Assembly (NCBI GenBank): GCA_900315585.1
Contig: OMZP01000008.1
Coordinates: forward strand, 1 to 57,952
Reading direction: 5' to 3'
Source of the DNA: an uncultured Eubacteriales bacterium
GTDB taxonomy: Bacteria > Bacillota > Clostridia > Christensenellales > Aristaeellaceae
Length of the DNA stretch: 57,952 nucleotides
Shown here piece after piece: positions 45,807-53,857 of the stretch. Both the position numbers and the translations under genes were made by a program. How positions within the stretch are numbered: position 1 is the first letter of the stretch; each line of letters begins with the position of its first letter. The notes beneath the pieces were generated by a model. That model made no database searches, was not told the DNA's origin, and saw only the letters and a list, made by a program, of their open reading frames with translations.

Positions 45807-46392
45807 CCGCGTCGCCTCCCCTCTCATCCTCGGAGGTGATGCGCTCGTGGGGCCGCACCTTGATGTCGGCCTCCTTGCGCTCCAGCTGGGCCGTCAGCGC
45901 GCGGATGGTGTCCCGTAGCTTCGCGGCCTGCTCGTATTCCTCGTCCTCGATGGCCTTTTGCAGCTTCTGGCGCAGGCGGTCGATGTTCATGCGGATGGAC
46001 GTGCCGCTGTGCACGCCGCCGGGGACCCGGCCCGCATGCTGGGTATTGCCGTGCACCCGCTGCAACAGCGCCGTCATGGGCGTCTTGAACGCCTGGTAGC
46101 AGGCGGCGCAGCCCAGCATGCCGCACTTCTGGAACTCCCCGTAGGTCATGCCGCACTGCTCGCACACCAGGCCCTCGTACTCCGCGTCCAGCCGCGCCTG
46201 CTCGCTGGCGCCGGTCTTGTTCTCCAGGATGCTGTTCAATATGCCGGCAAGGTTGGAAAAGTCAATGCCGGGGATCTTCTTCTGATGCTTGGCCATGCAG
46301 GTGGGGCACAGATTGCGCTCCACCCGATCGCCGTTGATGATCGTCATCAGGTGAAATTTCGCGGGCCGAATGCCGCAGTCCTCACACATCAT
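45799..46392 (-). CDS. mcsA: McsB activator McsA
   Basis: The product is 197 aa with zinc-binding CxxC pairs (CEDC, CPTC, CEQC and CAAC) and a C-terminal UVR domain (AIEDEEYEQAAKLRDTIRAL). McsA activates McsB and modulates CtsR. Two adjacent ATG codons are available; GGAGG is 9 nt from the first. It overlaps the ctsR end by 11 nt. Confidence 0.94.
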   Translation of the reverse strand: MMCEDCGIRPAKFHLMTIINGDRVERNLCPTCMAKHQKKIPGIDFSNLAGILNSILENKTGASEQARLDAEYEGLVCEQCGMTYGEFQKCGMLGCAACYQAFKTPMTALLQRVHGNTQHAGRVPGGVHSGTSIRMNIDRLRQKLQKAIEDEEYEQAAKLRDTIRALTAQLERKEADIKVRPHERITSEDERGGDADV

Positions 46393-46864
46393 TGCGCCTG
46401 TCCTCCTCCAAATTCTTGAATACCTGCACGAGCATGTTGCGGAACACCGCCGCACGGAGCACGTCCTTGGCGCTGATGGGCAGCGCGAGGGCGTTTCTGG
46501 ACACGGCGGAGCGCATCAGCGCCGCCTCCTTGCCCGTGACCATCTTCCGCTCCATCAGGTTTGAAATGATGGCGTTGGCCGTCTCCTCGTCCAGGGAGTT
46601 GCCCACCCGGTTGAGGAGCGTCTCCAGGAAGTTGTTCTCGCCCCGGGTCTGCATACGCACGATGCGCACATAGCCGCCGCCGCCCCGCCGGGACTCGATG
46701 ATATAGCCGTGGTCCACGGAAAAGCGGGTGGCGAGCACGTAGTTGATCTGGGAGGGCGCGCAGCCGAAGTGCTGGGCCAGCTCGTTGCGCCTAAGCTCCA
46801 CGTGGGCGTCCTCGGTCATCAATTCCTTGATAAAATGCTCGATGCTGTCGCTCAATTGCGCCAT
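46382..46864 (-). CDS. ctsR: Transcriptional repressor CtsR
   Basis: The product is 160 aa, the class III heat-shock repressor. The winged helix (VELRRNELAQHFGCAPSQIN) and the conserved RGGGGYVRI wing are present, followed by a helical dimer domain (LMERKMVTGKEAALMR). It is the first gene of the mcsA/mcsB/clpC operon and should repress it through the operator upstream. AAGGTG precedes the ATG at 46864. Confidence 0.96.
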   Translation of the reverse strand: MAQLSDSIEHFIKELMTEDAHVELRRNELAQHFGCAPSQINYVLATRFSVDHGYIIESRRGGGGYVRIVRMQTRGENNFLETLLNRVGNSLDEETANAIISNLMERKMVTGKEAALMRSAVSRNALALPISAKDVLRAAVFRNMLVQVFKNLEEDRRNDV

Positions 46865-46877
46865 GGTATCACCTTCT

Positions 46878-46900
46878 ATTGACCTTCTTTGACTATTATA
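46878..46900 (-). promoter_or_regulatory. CtsR operator and -10 of the ctsR operon
   Basis: On the minus strand AGTCAAAGAAGGTCAAT (46878-46894) matches the CtsR direct heptad repeat (A/G)GTCAAA-NAN-(A/G)GTCAAA with one mismatch. TATAAT lies immediately upstream (46895-46900), so a bound repressor would block the start site. Confidence 0.85.
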
Positions 46901-46971
46901 GCGCATGGATGGGGAAAATGCAAGAGGAAAATATCGATAAATTAACAGGGGCGTATCGGCGCCCGCCCAAA

Positions 46972-47093
46972 CGGACAGCATGAATGCTGCCTACGGTTTT
47001 GTCCGCATCACTTGTGGTTCGCCGTAGGGACGCCATTCATGGCGTCCGTTCCAGGCAGGCGGCGCAATGCCGCCCCTGCATGGATGTTGGTTG
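46972..47093. repeat. GTAGGGACGCC-type repeats downstream of mtnN
   Basis: A variant copy with AGCATGAATGCT (46972-46996), a standard copy (GGACGCCATTCATGGCGTCC, 47027-47046) and a GGCGGCGCAATGCCGCC palindrome follow one another. The block begins within a few bases of the mtnN stop codon. Confidence 0.75.
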
Positions 47094-47783
47094 TCACTCC
47101 ATCTCTTGTAAAAACCGCATCAGCACCCGGGCGGAGTTGTTCGCCGCCACGGGCAGGAACTGGTAGAACTCCACCTGATGCTCGCCGTCGGTGCTGTCGG
47201 AAATGGCGCGGATCACGGCACACTTCACGCCGTTGTTGTGGCACACGTGGGCGATGGCCCCGGCCTCCATCTCGCAGGCCTCGGCGCCAAACATCCGCAC
47301 CAGCCTCGCCTTGGTGTCGGCGTCACTGATGAACTGGTCGCCGGAGGCCAGCTTCGCGGGCACGGCGTGAACGCCCTCCTCCTCGGCGGCCTTTAATATG
47401 GCCTTCGCCGCAGCCTCGTCGCAGGGAAAGGGCTCGCCGTTCGTTTCATTGAAAAAGGCGGGCGGGTCGCCCATGGCGGTGGTATCGAAGTCGTGCTCCA
47501 CCACACCGGTGCCCACGGCGATGTCCCCGATGTCCAGCCGCTTCGACAGGCTCCCGGCCACGCCGGAATTGACGATCAGCGACGGCGCGTATTTGAGTAT
47601 CAGGGTCTGGGCGCACATGGCGGCGTTTACCTTGCCCACGCCCGCCATGCCGATCACCACGTCCTTCCCCATCAGTTTGCCGCGGGTGAAGGACAGGCGT
47701 CCGACGCTCTCGCTGACGGGACCCTCCAGGTTCTCCCTCAGCTGCTTCGCCTCGATGTCCAATGCGCAGATAATTCCAATCAT
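47094..47783 (-). CDS. mtnN: 5'-methylthioadenosine/S-adenosylhomocysteine nucleosidase
   Basis: This enzyme removes adenine from MTA and SAH in methionine salvage and methyl-group metabolism. The 229-aa sequence has the nucleoside phosphorylase superfamily signature: MIGIICALDIEAKQL, GVAGSLSKRLDIGDIAV, and FGAEACEMEAGAIAHVC with the active-site MExA. Catalytic Asp in AISDSTDGE is present. AGGAGA precedes the ATG. It stands alone between two repeat blocks. Confidence 0.95.
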   Translation of the reverse strand: MIGIICALDIEAKQLRENLEGPVSESVGRLSFTRGKLMGKDVVIGMAGVGKVNAAMCAQTLILKYAPSLIVNSGVAGSLSKRLDIGDIAVGTGVVEHDFDTTAMGDPPAFFNETNGEPFPCDEAAAKAILKAAEEEGVHAVPAKLASGDQFISDADTKARLVRMFGAEACEMEAGAIAHVCHNNGVKCAVIRAISDSTDGEHQVEFYQFLPVAANNSARVLMRFLQEME

Positions 47784-47798
47784 TTCGTGTTCTCCTGT

Positions 47799-47832
47799 AA
47801 AAGATTCTTCGCTGCGTTCAGAATGACACAGC
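47799..47832. repeat. TCATTCTGAACGCAGCG repeat between ispDF and mtnN
   Basis: A further copy of the CATCCTGAGCG family, inverted. It starts within 4 nt of the ispDF stop codon and fills the gap to mtnN. Confidence 0.75.
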
Positions 47833-47835
47833 GCG

Positions 47836-48987
47836 TCATTTCATGAGCAGCGCCACGGCCTGGGCGGAGATGCCCAGGCCCTCGCCCTCAAAGCCCAGGC
47901 GCTCGGTGGTGGTGGCCTTCACGTTGACCCGCTCCGCCGACACGCCCAGCCCCGCGGCCAGGTTGTTTTTCATTTGTTCGATATAGGGGGCCAGCTTGGG
48001 CCGCTGGGCCACGATGGTCACGTCCGCGTTGCCCACGCGGTAGCCCTTCTCCCGCACCCGCTCCATCACCGCGTCCAGCAGCTTCATGGAATCCGCGCCC
48101 TCGTAGGCCGGATCGGTGTCCGGGAACAGATGGCCGATGTCCCCCAGGCCCAGCGCGCCCAGCAGCGCGTCCATCAGCGCGTGCACCGCCACGTCCGCGT
48201 CGGAGTGGCCGTCCAGGCCCTTTTCCCAGGAAATGTCCACGCCGCAAAGGATCAGCCTGCGCCCCTCCACCAGCCGGTGCACGTCATAGCCCTGACCCAC
48301 GCGTACGTCCGGCACGGCGTTCAGGGCGTCAAAATCCGCCTTGGTCGTCAATTTGCGATTCTCCTCCGCGCCCGGCGCCGTCACCAGCCGGACGTTTCCG
48401 TAGTAATGTTCAAAGAGCATGGCATCGTCGGTGACGGCAAGCTCCTCCGCCCGGGCCCGCCGGTGAGCCTCCAGGATCTTTTGATAATGGAAGGTCTGCG
48501 GGGTCTGCACCGCCCGGAGGGTGTCCCTGTCCAGCGACATCACGCGGCCGTCCGCGCCCAACTGCTTGATCGTGTCCACCACCGCCGTGCTGATGACGCC
48601 GCTGCCAAACCGCCGCGCGGATTCGAGCGTGGCATCGATGACCGCGTCCGACACGAAGGGCCGGGCCGCGTCGTGGATCGCCACCAGCTCCGCGTCCTCC
48701 GGCAGGGCCAAAAGGCCGCTGTACACCGAATCCCGGCGGGTCGCGCCGCCCCGGGCGACGGCCTTCACCAGCGGGAAGGGGCCCTCCCGGGCAGAGAGCG
48801 CCTGCCAGGCGGCCTCATCCGCCTCGGAGAGCACCAGCGCCGCGCCGTCAAAGCGCCCGCAATTCTGGAAGGCGTCCAGGCAGCGCCCCAGCACGGAGCG
48901 CCCGTCCACTTTATAAAACACCTTGTTCTGGCCCAGGCCGGCGCGCTCGCCCCGGCCCGCGGCCACGATCACCGCCCAGCAGCTCAT
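47836..48987 (-). CDS. ispDF: Bifunctional IspD/IspF (MEP pathway)
   Basis: The product is 383 aa and fuses two non-consecutive MEP pathway enzymes. The N-terminal half (VIVAAGRGERAGLGQNKVF, DAARPFVSDAVID) is 2-C-methyl-D-erythritol 4-phosphate cytidylyltransferase. The C-terminal half (RVGQGYDVHRLVEGRRL, DGHSDADVAVHALMDALLG) is 2,4-cyclodiphosphate synthase, with its zinc-binding DxH (QGYDVH). Such fusions are known in some proteobacteria and Clostridia. The start overlaps the S4-protein stop as ATGA. Confidence 0.96.
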   Translation of the reverse strand: MSCWAVIVAAGRGERAGLGQNKVFYKVDGRSVLGRCLDAFQNCGRFDGAALVLSEADEAAWQALSAREGPFPLVKAVARGGATRRDSVYSGLLALPEDAELVAIHDAARPFVSDAVIDATLESARRFGSGVISTAVVDTIKQLGADGRVMSLDRDTLRAVQTPQTFHYQKILEAHRRARAEELAVTDDAMLFEHYYGNVRLVTAPGAEENRKLTTKADFDALNAVPDVRVGQGYDVHRLVEGRRLILCGVDISWEKGLDGHSDADVAVHALMDALLGALGLGDIGHLFPDTDPAYEGADSMKLLDAVMERVREKGYRVGNADVTIVAQRPKLAPYIEQMKNNLAAGLGVSAERVNVKATTTERLGFEGEGLGISAQAVALLMK

Positions 48988-49283
48988 GCCAGCGGGCGGT
49001 ACATGTCCGCCGCGTCCTGCTTCGCCGCGTGTTCGGCGATGGACAGGATCTCGTACTCGGTGTACTTCTCGCCGAAGCGGATGCCCAGCACGTCGCCCAC
49101 CTTCACGTCGGTGCCCGGCTTGGCCTCCTTGCCGTTCACGGTGACGTGGCCGGTGGAGCAGGCGTCGTTGGCGACGCTGCGGCGCTTGATGATCCTCGAA
49201 ATCTTCAGGAACTTGTCCAGGCGAATGGCGTTGGGCGCAACGCGCTCCACGGGTTTCTTCGCCTCCATAGCCTTCCTGCTCAT
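48984..49283 (-). CDS. S4-domain RNA-binding protein (RqcP/Hsp15-like)
   Basis: The product is 99 aa with a single S4 domain: IRLDKFLKISRIIKRRSVAN, then GHVTVNGKEAKPGTDVKVGD. It matches the YabO/RqcP group, which assists alanine tailing of stalled 50S-nascent chains with RqcH. In Bacillus yabO lies near spoVT and yabN, and the same neighbourhood is seen here. GGAGG precedes the ATG. Confidence 0.88.
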   Translation of the reverse strand: MSRKAMEAKKPVERVAPNAIRLDKFLKISRIIKRRSVANDACSTGHVTVNGKEAKPGTDVKVGDVLGIRFGEKYTEYEILSIAEHAAKQDAADMYRPLA

Positions 49284-49307
49284 ACGTTTATTCCTCCATA
49301 TTCCGTC

Positions 49308-49342
49308 AAACAAAGGGCACTCCCGAACGGAAGCGCCCTTTG
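49308..49342 (-). terminator. HU gene terminator
   Basis: On the minus strand CAAAGGGCGCTTCC pairs with GGGAGTGCCCTTTG around GTTC, followed by TTTG. It lies 18 nt beyond the HU stop and separates HU from the S4/ispDF pair. Confidence 0.8.
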
Positions 49343-49359
49343 CGTTGGATTCAATCCGA

Positions 49360-49629
49360 TTAGAACTGATCCTTGAAGCCCTTGCCAGCCTTGAAAGACG
49401 GGGTCTTCTTGGCGGGGATCTCGATGGTCTCGCCAGTGGAGGGCTTGCGGCCGACGCGCGCGGCGCGCTCCTTGATCTCAAAGGTGCCAAAGCCCATCAG
49501 CTGGACCTTGTCGCCAGCCTTGAGGGCTTCGGCGATGGTGTCGGTGAAAGCGTTCAGCGCGGCCTCAGCCTGCTTCTTGCTCAGTTCGGACTTCTCAGCG
49601 ATCTTGGCAATCAGAGTAGCCTTGTTCAT
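49360..49629 (-). CDS. HU-family DNA-binding protein
   Basis: The product is 89 aa and a complete HU: MNKATLIAKIAEKSELSKKQ at the start, GFGTFEIKERAAR before the DNA arm and the arm itself GRKPSTGETIEIPAKKTPSF. HU dimers bend and compact DNA. GGAGGTG precedes the ATG. Three TGAGCACA direct repeats lie upstream. Confidence 0.97.
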   Translation of the reverse strand: MNKATLIAKIAEKSELSKKQAEAALNAFTDTIAEALKAGDKVQLMGFGTFEIKERAARVGRKPSTGETIEIPAKKTPSFKAGKGFKDQF

Positions 49630-49650
49630 GAAAAATACACCTCCAAAAAT

Positions 49651-49693
49651 TATGAGCACATTGAGCACAATAGATTATTGCATATTGAGCACA
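49651..49693. promoter_or_regulatory. Three TGAGCACA direct repeats upstream of HU
   Basis: TGAGCACA occurs at 49653-49660, 49662-49669 and 49686-49693; the last two read ATTGAGCACA. They lie 24-64 bp ahead of the HU start codon, where regulator binding or autoregulation would act. A clear -10 could not be settled. Confidence 0.4.
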
Positions 49694-49746
49694 ACTCAAC
49701 TAAATATTCGCGCATTCCTGCCACAATTCCTGCTATTTTTGGCGCT

Positions 49747-51141
49747 TCAGCACAATTTTACCAAATCCCAATATTTTCTCAACGTTTCAGAGTCCAAATC
49801 CCCGAATTTACGGCCATTTTCGGCCATTTCACCCTCGATTTCGGAGAACTTTTCAATCAGCCGGTTCACCGCGCCGTTCAGGGCGATCTCCGGGTCCACC
49901 TTGAGAAGCCTCGCGATGCCCGCCATCTCCAGCAGCCTTGTCCCCAGCCAGGCCTCTGCGTCCCCAGCCCCGGGCAGGGCTTCCAGGCCCTCCCGGCAGC
50001 GGGCGGCGGGCTCGGCGGCGTCCGCGTCCCCAAGCCCCGCCTCGGCGCATCGCTTCAGCACCTTCGCCGCCCGAAGCAGTGACGGCAGTGTGCGCGTCAC
50101 GGAGCGCAGCACCTCGGTGTAGGTGCTCTGGCCCCGCTCCGCCATCTTGTTTTTGCTCCACAGGTCCAGCACCGCGTCGGCGCTGGCGGCGCGGTCCTTG
50201 CCGAACACGTGGGTGTGGCGGGAGATCATCTTCTCGCAGATGGCCGTCGTGACATCGGAGATGTCGAACTCCCCGTGCCGCCGCGCCAGCTCCGCGTTCA
50301 GCGCCACCTGCAGCAGGATGTCGCCCAGCTCGTCGTAGAGGTGGTCCGGGTCGCCCTCGTCGATGGCGTCCATCACCTCGTAGGCCTCCTCCAGCAGGCA
50401 GGTGCGCAGGGATTCGTGGGTCTGGGCCCGGTCCCAGGGGCAGCCGCCGGGGGCGCAGAGGATGCGCATGATCTCGTTCAGGTGCTCGAAGTCATACCGC
50501 TCCAGCGCCGTGACCTCCCGCTGGGCGGGCACCAGGGCGCAGGTCATGTGGTCGTAGCGGTCAGCCCGGTCCAGCTCGTAGAGGGGCAGCCTCGCGGGGG
50601 CCTCGCCGCCGTTCATCAGGAAGATCTCCGTCTCCTCCGGGTAGACCGCCATCAGCTTCAGCTTCACCTCGCAGGCCAGCTCCCGACTGTCCAACTCCCG
50701 GATCAGGCAGTGCTCCCGGGGGGTCAGGTGGAAGTCCTCCCAGTCAGAGGCCTCCACGGCCCGCGTCTCGCCGCTGACACAGGCCAGCAGCGCCCCCTCC
50801 GAGGGCGGCCCCGCGATCACGCGCACGCGCTCCCCCGCCCTTTCGACGAGGATCGGCACGCTCCGGTCCCGCACGTCCGCCACGCCGTAGGCCACGTCCC
50901 CCGCCTCGGCAGCTTCAATCACCGCTTCCGCGGCAGCCTTCGCGTGGTCGTCGAAGTCCTCGCAGGCGTCGTAGAGGGCGTCCAGGGAGTCAAAGGGAAC
51001 CCCCTGCTGCTCCAGCCACGCCGCGCAGCCGCAGCGGTTTGTGTGCAGCAGCACCTTCGCCCCGCTTTTCAGCGCCTGAGCGCCCGCGAACGTCAGCTGG
51101 CCCTCCAGCCAGCCCGTGCCGATGATCGTGATCGTGCCCAT
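49747..51141 (-). CDS. mazG: YabN-type tetrapyrrole methylase domain/MazG pyrophosphohydrolase fusion
   Basis: The product is 464 aa. Residues 1-210 are a methylase-like domain (MGTITIIGTGWLEGQLTF). Then a MazG NTP pyrophosphatase has GGCPWDRAQTHESLRTCLLEEAYEVMDAI, the EExxE metal motif and DELGDILLQVAL. A partial second MazG repeat runs to the C-terminus, with RLLEMAGIARLLKVDPE. The enzyme class removes aberrant nucleotides. The ATG at 51141 follows GGAGG; the upstream ATG at 51177 is less suited. YabN follows spoVT in Bacillus too. Confidence 0.92.
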   Translation of the reverse strand: MGTITIIGTGWLEGQLTFAGAQALKSGAKVLLHTNRCGCAAWLEQQGVPFDSLDALYDACEDFDDHAKAAAEAVIEAAEAGDVAYGVADVRDRSVPILVERAGERVRVIAGPPSEGALLACVSGETRAVEASDWEDFHLTPREHCLIRELDSRELACEVKLKLMAVYPEETEIFLMNGGEAPARLPLYELDRADRYDHMTCALVPAQREVTALERYDFEHLNEIMRILCAPGGCPWDRAQTHESLRTCLLEEAYEVMDAIDEGDPDHLYDELGDILLQVALNAELARRHGEFDISDVTTAICEKMISRHTHVFGKDRAASADAVLDLWSKNKMAERGQSTYTEVLRSVTRTLPSLLRAAKVLKRCAEAGLGDADAAEPAARCREGLEALPGAGDAEAWLGTRLLEMAGIARLLKVDPEIALNGAVNRLIEKFSEIEGEMAENGRKFGDLDSETLRKYWDLVKLC

Positions 51142-51245
51142 GTCTGCCTCCGATGTATCGATGATAAGCGGATTCATACCATGATCGTCGGCGTGCCGCG
51201 CAACTCGCTTCGCTCACTTGCCCGCCGACCCGGTTTTTCCAATTT

Positions 51246-51251
51246 ATTATA
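51246..51251 (-). promoter_or_regulatory. Extended -10 upstream of mazG
   Basis: On the minus strand the sequence reads TGGTATAAT, an extended -10 element. No convincing -35 is present. A GTCGGCG...CGCCGAC hairpin follows in the leader near 51187-51230. Confidence 0.45.
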
Positions 51252-51282
51252 CCACGGATACATTAAGGAGGCGTGAAGGCGG

Positions 51283-51837
51283 CTACTGCTCCATCTGCCG
51301 CCCGATGATGTTGGCGGTGGTCTCGGCCACCTTTTGGTCCACGTTGGTCATCTGCAAGCCGGATTCCCGGCTCAGCAGGATCAGCCCGCCCACGATCTCC
51401 CCGTCGGCCAGGATCGGCGCGACGATCTGGGCGGAGTAGTTCTCGGCCCGGTCGTCCGCCGTCACCGGCAGCGGCTTCATCCCCGCCGCCAGGTTCAGCA
51501 CCGTCAACTGCCGCCCCTGGAGGATCTGGTCCACCTCCGGGCTCAGGGCCTTCTCCACGTACTCCCGCTTCGCCGCGCCGGAGCTGGACACCACCGCGTC
51601 CCGGTCGCTGATCAGCGCCACGTGGCCCAGGGTGCGGTAGAGGGAATCGGTGTAGTCCTTGGCGATGGACGCGATCTCCCCGATGGGCGAATACTTTTTC
51701 AGCACCACCTCGCCGTCGTGGTCGGTGAAGATCTCAAGAGGGTCCCCCTCCCGAATGCGCAGGGTGCGCCGAATCTCCTTGGGAATCACCACGCGGCCCA
51801 GCTCGTCTATCCGCCGTACAATGCCCGTTGCTCGCAT
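51283..51837 (-). CDS. spoVT: Stage V sporulation protein T
   Basis: The product is 184 aa. An AbrB-like DNA-binding domain (MRATGIVRRIDELGRVVIPK) is followed by a GAF-like domain (SGAAKREYVEKALSPEVDQI, SRESGLQMTNVDQKVAETTA). SpoVT modulates SigG-dependent genes late in the forespore. GGAGG precedes the ATG. The order spoVT then yabN is conserved with Bacillus. I see no clear SigG promoter. Confidence 0.95.
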   Translation of the reverse strand: MRATGIVRRIDELGRVVIPKEIRRTLRIREGDPLEIFTDHDGEVVLKKYSPIGEIASIAKDYTDSLYRTLGHVALISDRDAVVSSSGAAKREYVEKALSPEVDQILQGRQLTVLNLAAGMKPLPVTADDRAENYSAQIVAPILADGEIVGGLILLSRESGLQMTNVDQKVAETTANIIGRQMEQ

Positions 51838-51957
51838 AAAAAACGCCTCCGATTGCTCAAACTGGCTGAAAGGCCGTAACCGTTTCAGCGGCACATACTT
51901 CGTGTTGTGTGCGTAGTTTGCGCGAATCGGGGCGTTTTATGCGTCTTTTGAGGGCTT

Positions 51958-52200
51958 TCAGTCCGGCAAGTAGCCACCGAGCCATGTGAGAAAGTGCAGG
52001 TAAGGGGCGGCGTCTTCGCCGCGGCGGCGGCAGTCGTAGATGTTGTCCACGAGGGCGGCCTTCAGGATGTCCCGGTCGCCGTTGGTCTCAATCTCCAGCT
52101 CGCTGAGCACGGCCTCATAGTCCCTCCCGCAGGGCATTTGAGTCAGTTGAAGGTTCCTTAGCAGGGCACTGAGCTGGCGCTTGCGTTCGACGCGATCCAC
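51958..52200 (-). CDS. Small protein of unknown function
   Basis: An 80-aa product begins at a GTG preceded by GGAGA. It is mostly helical and charged (RVERKRQLSALLRNLQL, DRDILKAALVDNIYDCRRRG) and ends LHFLTWLGGYLPD. I recognise no family. It is transcribed leftward on its own, between the parvulin-type gene and spoVT, after an upstream TATAAT at about 52246. Codon use resembles its neighbours. Confidence 0.55.
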   Translation of the reverse strand: MDRVERKRQLSALLRNLQLTQMPCGRDYEAVLSELEIETNGDRDILKAALVDNIYDCRRRGEDAAPYLHFLTWLGGYLPD

Positions 52201-52343
52201 AGCATTCTCTCCCCCCACAGTTCTGTCAATCAATCCTGATGATTTATTATACTCTATGCCGCATTTCATTTTCGTTTTGTTTGCGTTATGTTTCGCGCAT
52301 GACGCAGAATATAACTTTCCGCATATGCTTTATGAAACAGAAA

Positions 52344-52372
52344 GGACGGCCATCCGCTGTGGATGGCCGTCC
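52344..52372 (-). terminator. Terminator of the parvulin-type lipoprotein gene
   Basis: On the minus strand GGACGGCCATCC pairs with GGATGGCCGTCC around ACAGC, followed by TTTCTGTTT. It lies 16 nt after the stop codon. Confidence 0.85.
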
Positions 52373-52388
52373 GACTGTAAACCACGGA

Positions 52389-53813
52389 TCAATCCAGTTT
52401 GAAATTCGCGATGTTGTACTGCGGCTTCAGGGCCTCGACCCAGGACTCCAGGGAGTCGTGGAAGTGATCGTCCTTCATGTTCTCCAGGGTGTCCTCGTAG
52501 AAGGCGTCCCGGATGTCCTCCAGGGCCACCGCGCCGGGGGTCACGTCGCTCTCGTAGCGGATGATGTGCACGCCGCTGGTGCTGATGACCGGAGTCTCGG
52601 ACACGTCGCCGATGGTCTCCAGCGCCATGGCGCCGGCGGTGAAGTTCTTGTCCCAGTTGGCGGAGTTGCTGGCCACGTAGTAGCCGCGGGTCTTGGTGGG
52701 CTCGTTCTGCATGCCCGGGTCCTCGCCGTATTCCTCGATCAGGGCGTCGAAGTCCTCGCCCGCCTTGATCTTGCCGTAGATCTCGTCCGTCTTGTCCTTC
52801 ACGGAAGCCAGGCAGTCGGCCTCGGCCTTCTCGGCGGCGGCCTTCAGGTCCTCCAGGTTCGCCTCGGCGGCGTCGATGTCGGTCTGGATCTCCTCGGCGG
52901 TGCGGGGCGCCTCGGTGGGCTCGGCTTCCTCAGCCGCGTCCTCCGCCTCGGCCTCCTCGGCTTCATCGTCGTTCAGGGCGTCCAGCTCGCTGCGCAGGTT
53001 CTCCAGCTCGGTCTCGGCGCTGGTAACGGCATTGCGGGCGTCGGTCACGGCGGACAGCACGTCGTCCTCCGGCTTCACCAGGATGTGCTTCACGGTGCGG
53101 TAGCCCTCCGGCATCCAGGTGACGAGGGTGTCGGCGTTGGACATGGCGCTCTCGAAGCTGGAGGGAGAATTGGAGTAGGTCGACTCGTCGCTCTCCACCT
53201 TCTCGTCGTAGGCGGCCTGCAGCTGCTCGTCGGTCACCTCGGTGATCTCGTCGCGCAGGGTCTCCTCGATCAGCTCGTAATTGGCAGCGGCCTCCTCCAT
53301 GGCGTTGAAGGCGTCCAGGGTATAGCCACTCTCGTACAGGTTGTACTCGGCCTGCTTCGCCTTCACGGCGTCGTTTGCGCCCTCGGCGCTGGCCAGGAAG
53401 CTGTCATAGGCCTCCTGATAGTGCTCCTCTGCCTCGGCCTTGATCTCTGCCAGCTTGTCCTCGCTCAGGGACAGGCCCCGGGCTTCCATCTCCTTCTGGA
53501 TGGCCACGTTCTCCACGGCGTTCTCCACCACGCTCTGCTCGATGTTGGTCAGGGCGTCGCCGGACATGTTCATGCCGTACATGGCGTACATCTGGCTCAT
53601 GTAGGCGTACTGGGAATTGAAGGTCCCCATCACGTCCGCCTGGGTGATCTCGCCGCCGTCATAGGTGGCGACCACGCCGGAATACTTTTCCTTCAGCTTG
53701 GCCATATCCTCGTCCAGCTGCATGATCGGGTCCACGCCGATCAGGTTGCAGCCGGTCAGAACCAGCATCAGTACCACCAAAAGGGCCGCCAGGCGCACAA
53801 GCGCGTGTCTCAT
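52389..53813 (-). CDS. PrsA/SurA-type lipoprotein foldase with split parvulin domain
   Basis: The product is 474 aa. The signal peptide has lipobox LTGC. An N-terminal SurA-like helical region follows (ATYDGGEITQADVMGTF, NVAIQKEMEARGLSLSEDKL). The PPIase domain begins with TVKHILVKPED. Before it continues (GEDFDALIEEYGEDPGM, then SGVHIIRYESD), there is an insertion of about 110 residues. The insertion is a predicted coiled coil with an acidic Ala/Glu stretch. A surface foldase for exported proteins is inferred. The ATG at 53813 follows GAGAGG. Confidence 0.85.
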   Translation of the reverse strand: MRHALVRLAALLVVLMLVLTGCNLIGVDPIMQLDEDMAKLKEKYSGVVATYDGGEITQADVMGTFNSQYAYMSQMYAMYGMNMSGDALTNIEQSVVENAVENVAIQKEMEARGLSLSEDKLAEIKAEAEEHYQEAYDSFLASAEGANDAVKAKQAEYNLYESGYTLDAFNAMEEAAANYELIEETLRDEITEVTDEQLQAAYDEKVESDESTYSNSPSSFESAMSNADTLVTWMPEGYRTVKHILVKPEDDVLSAVTDARNAVTSAETELENLRSELDALNDDEAEEAEAEDAAEEAEPTEAPRTAEEIQTDIDAAEANLEDLKAAAEKAEADCLASVKDKTDEIYGKIKAGEDFDALIEEYGEDPGMQNEPTKTRGYYVASNSANWDKNFTAGAMALETIGDVSETPVISTSGVHIIRYESDVTPGAVALEDIRDAFYEDTLENMKDDHFHDSLESWVEALKPQYNIANFKLD

Positions 53814-53857
53814 AACAATCTTCCTCTCCATTCAGGGCTGTATACCCAAAAATAGTC

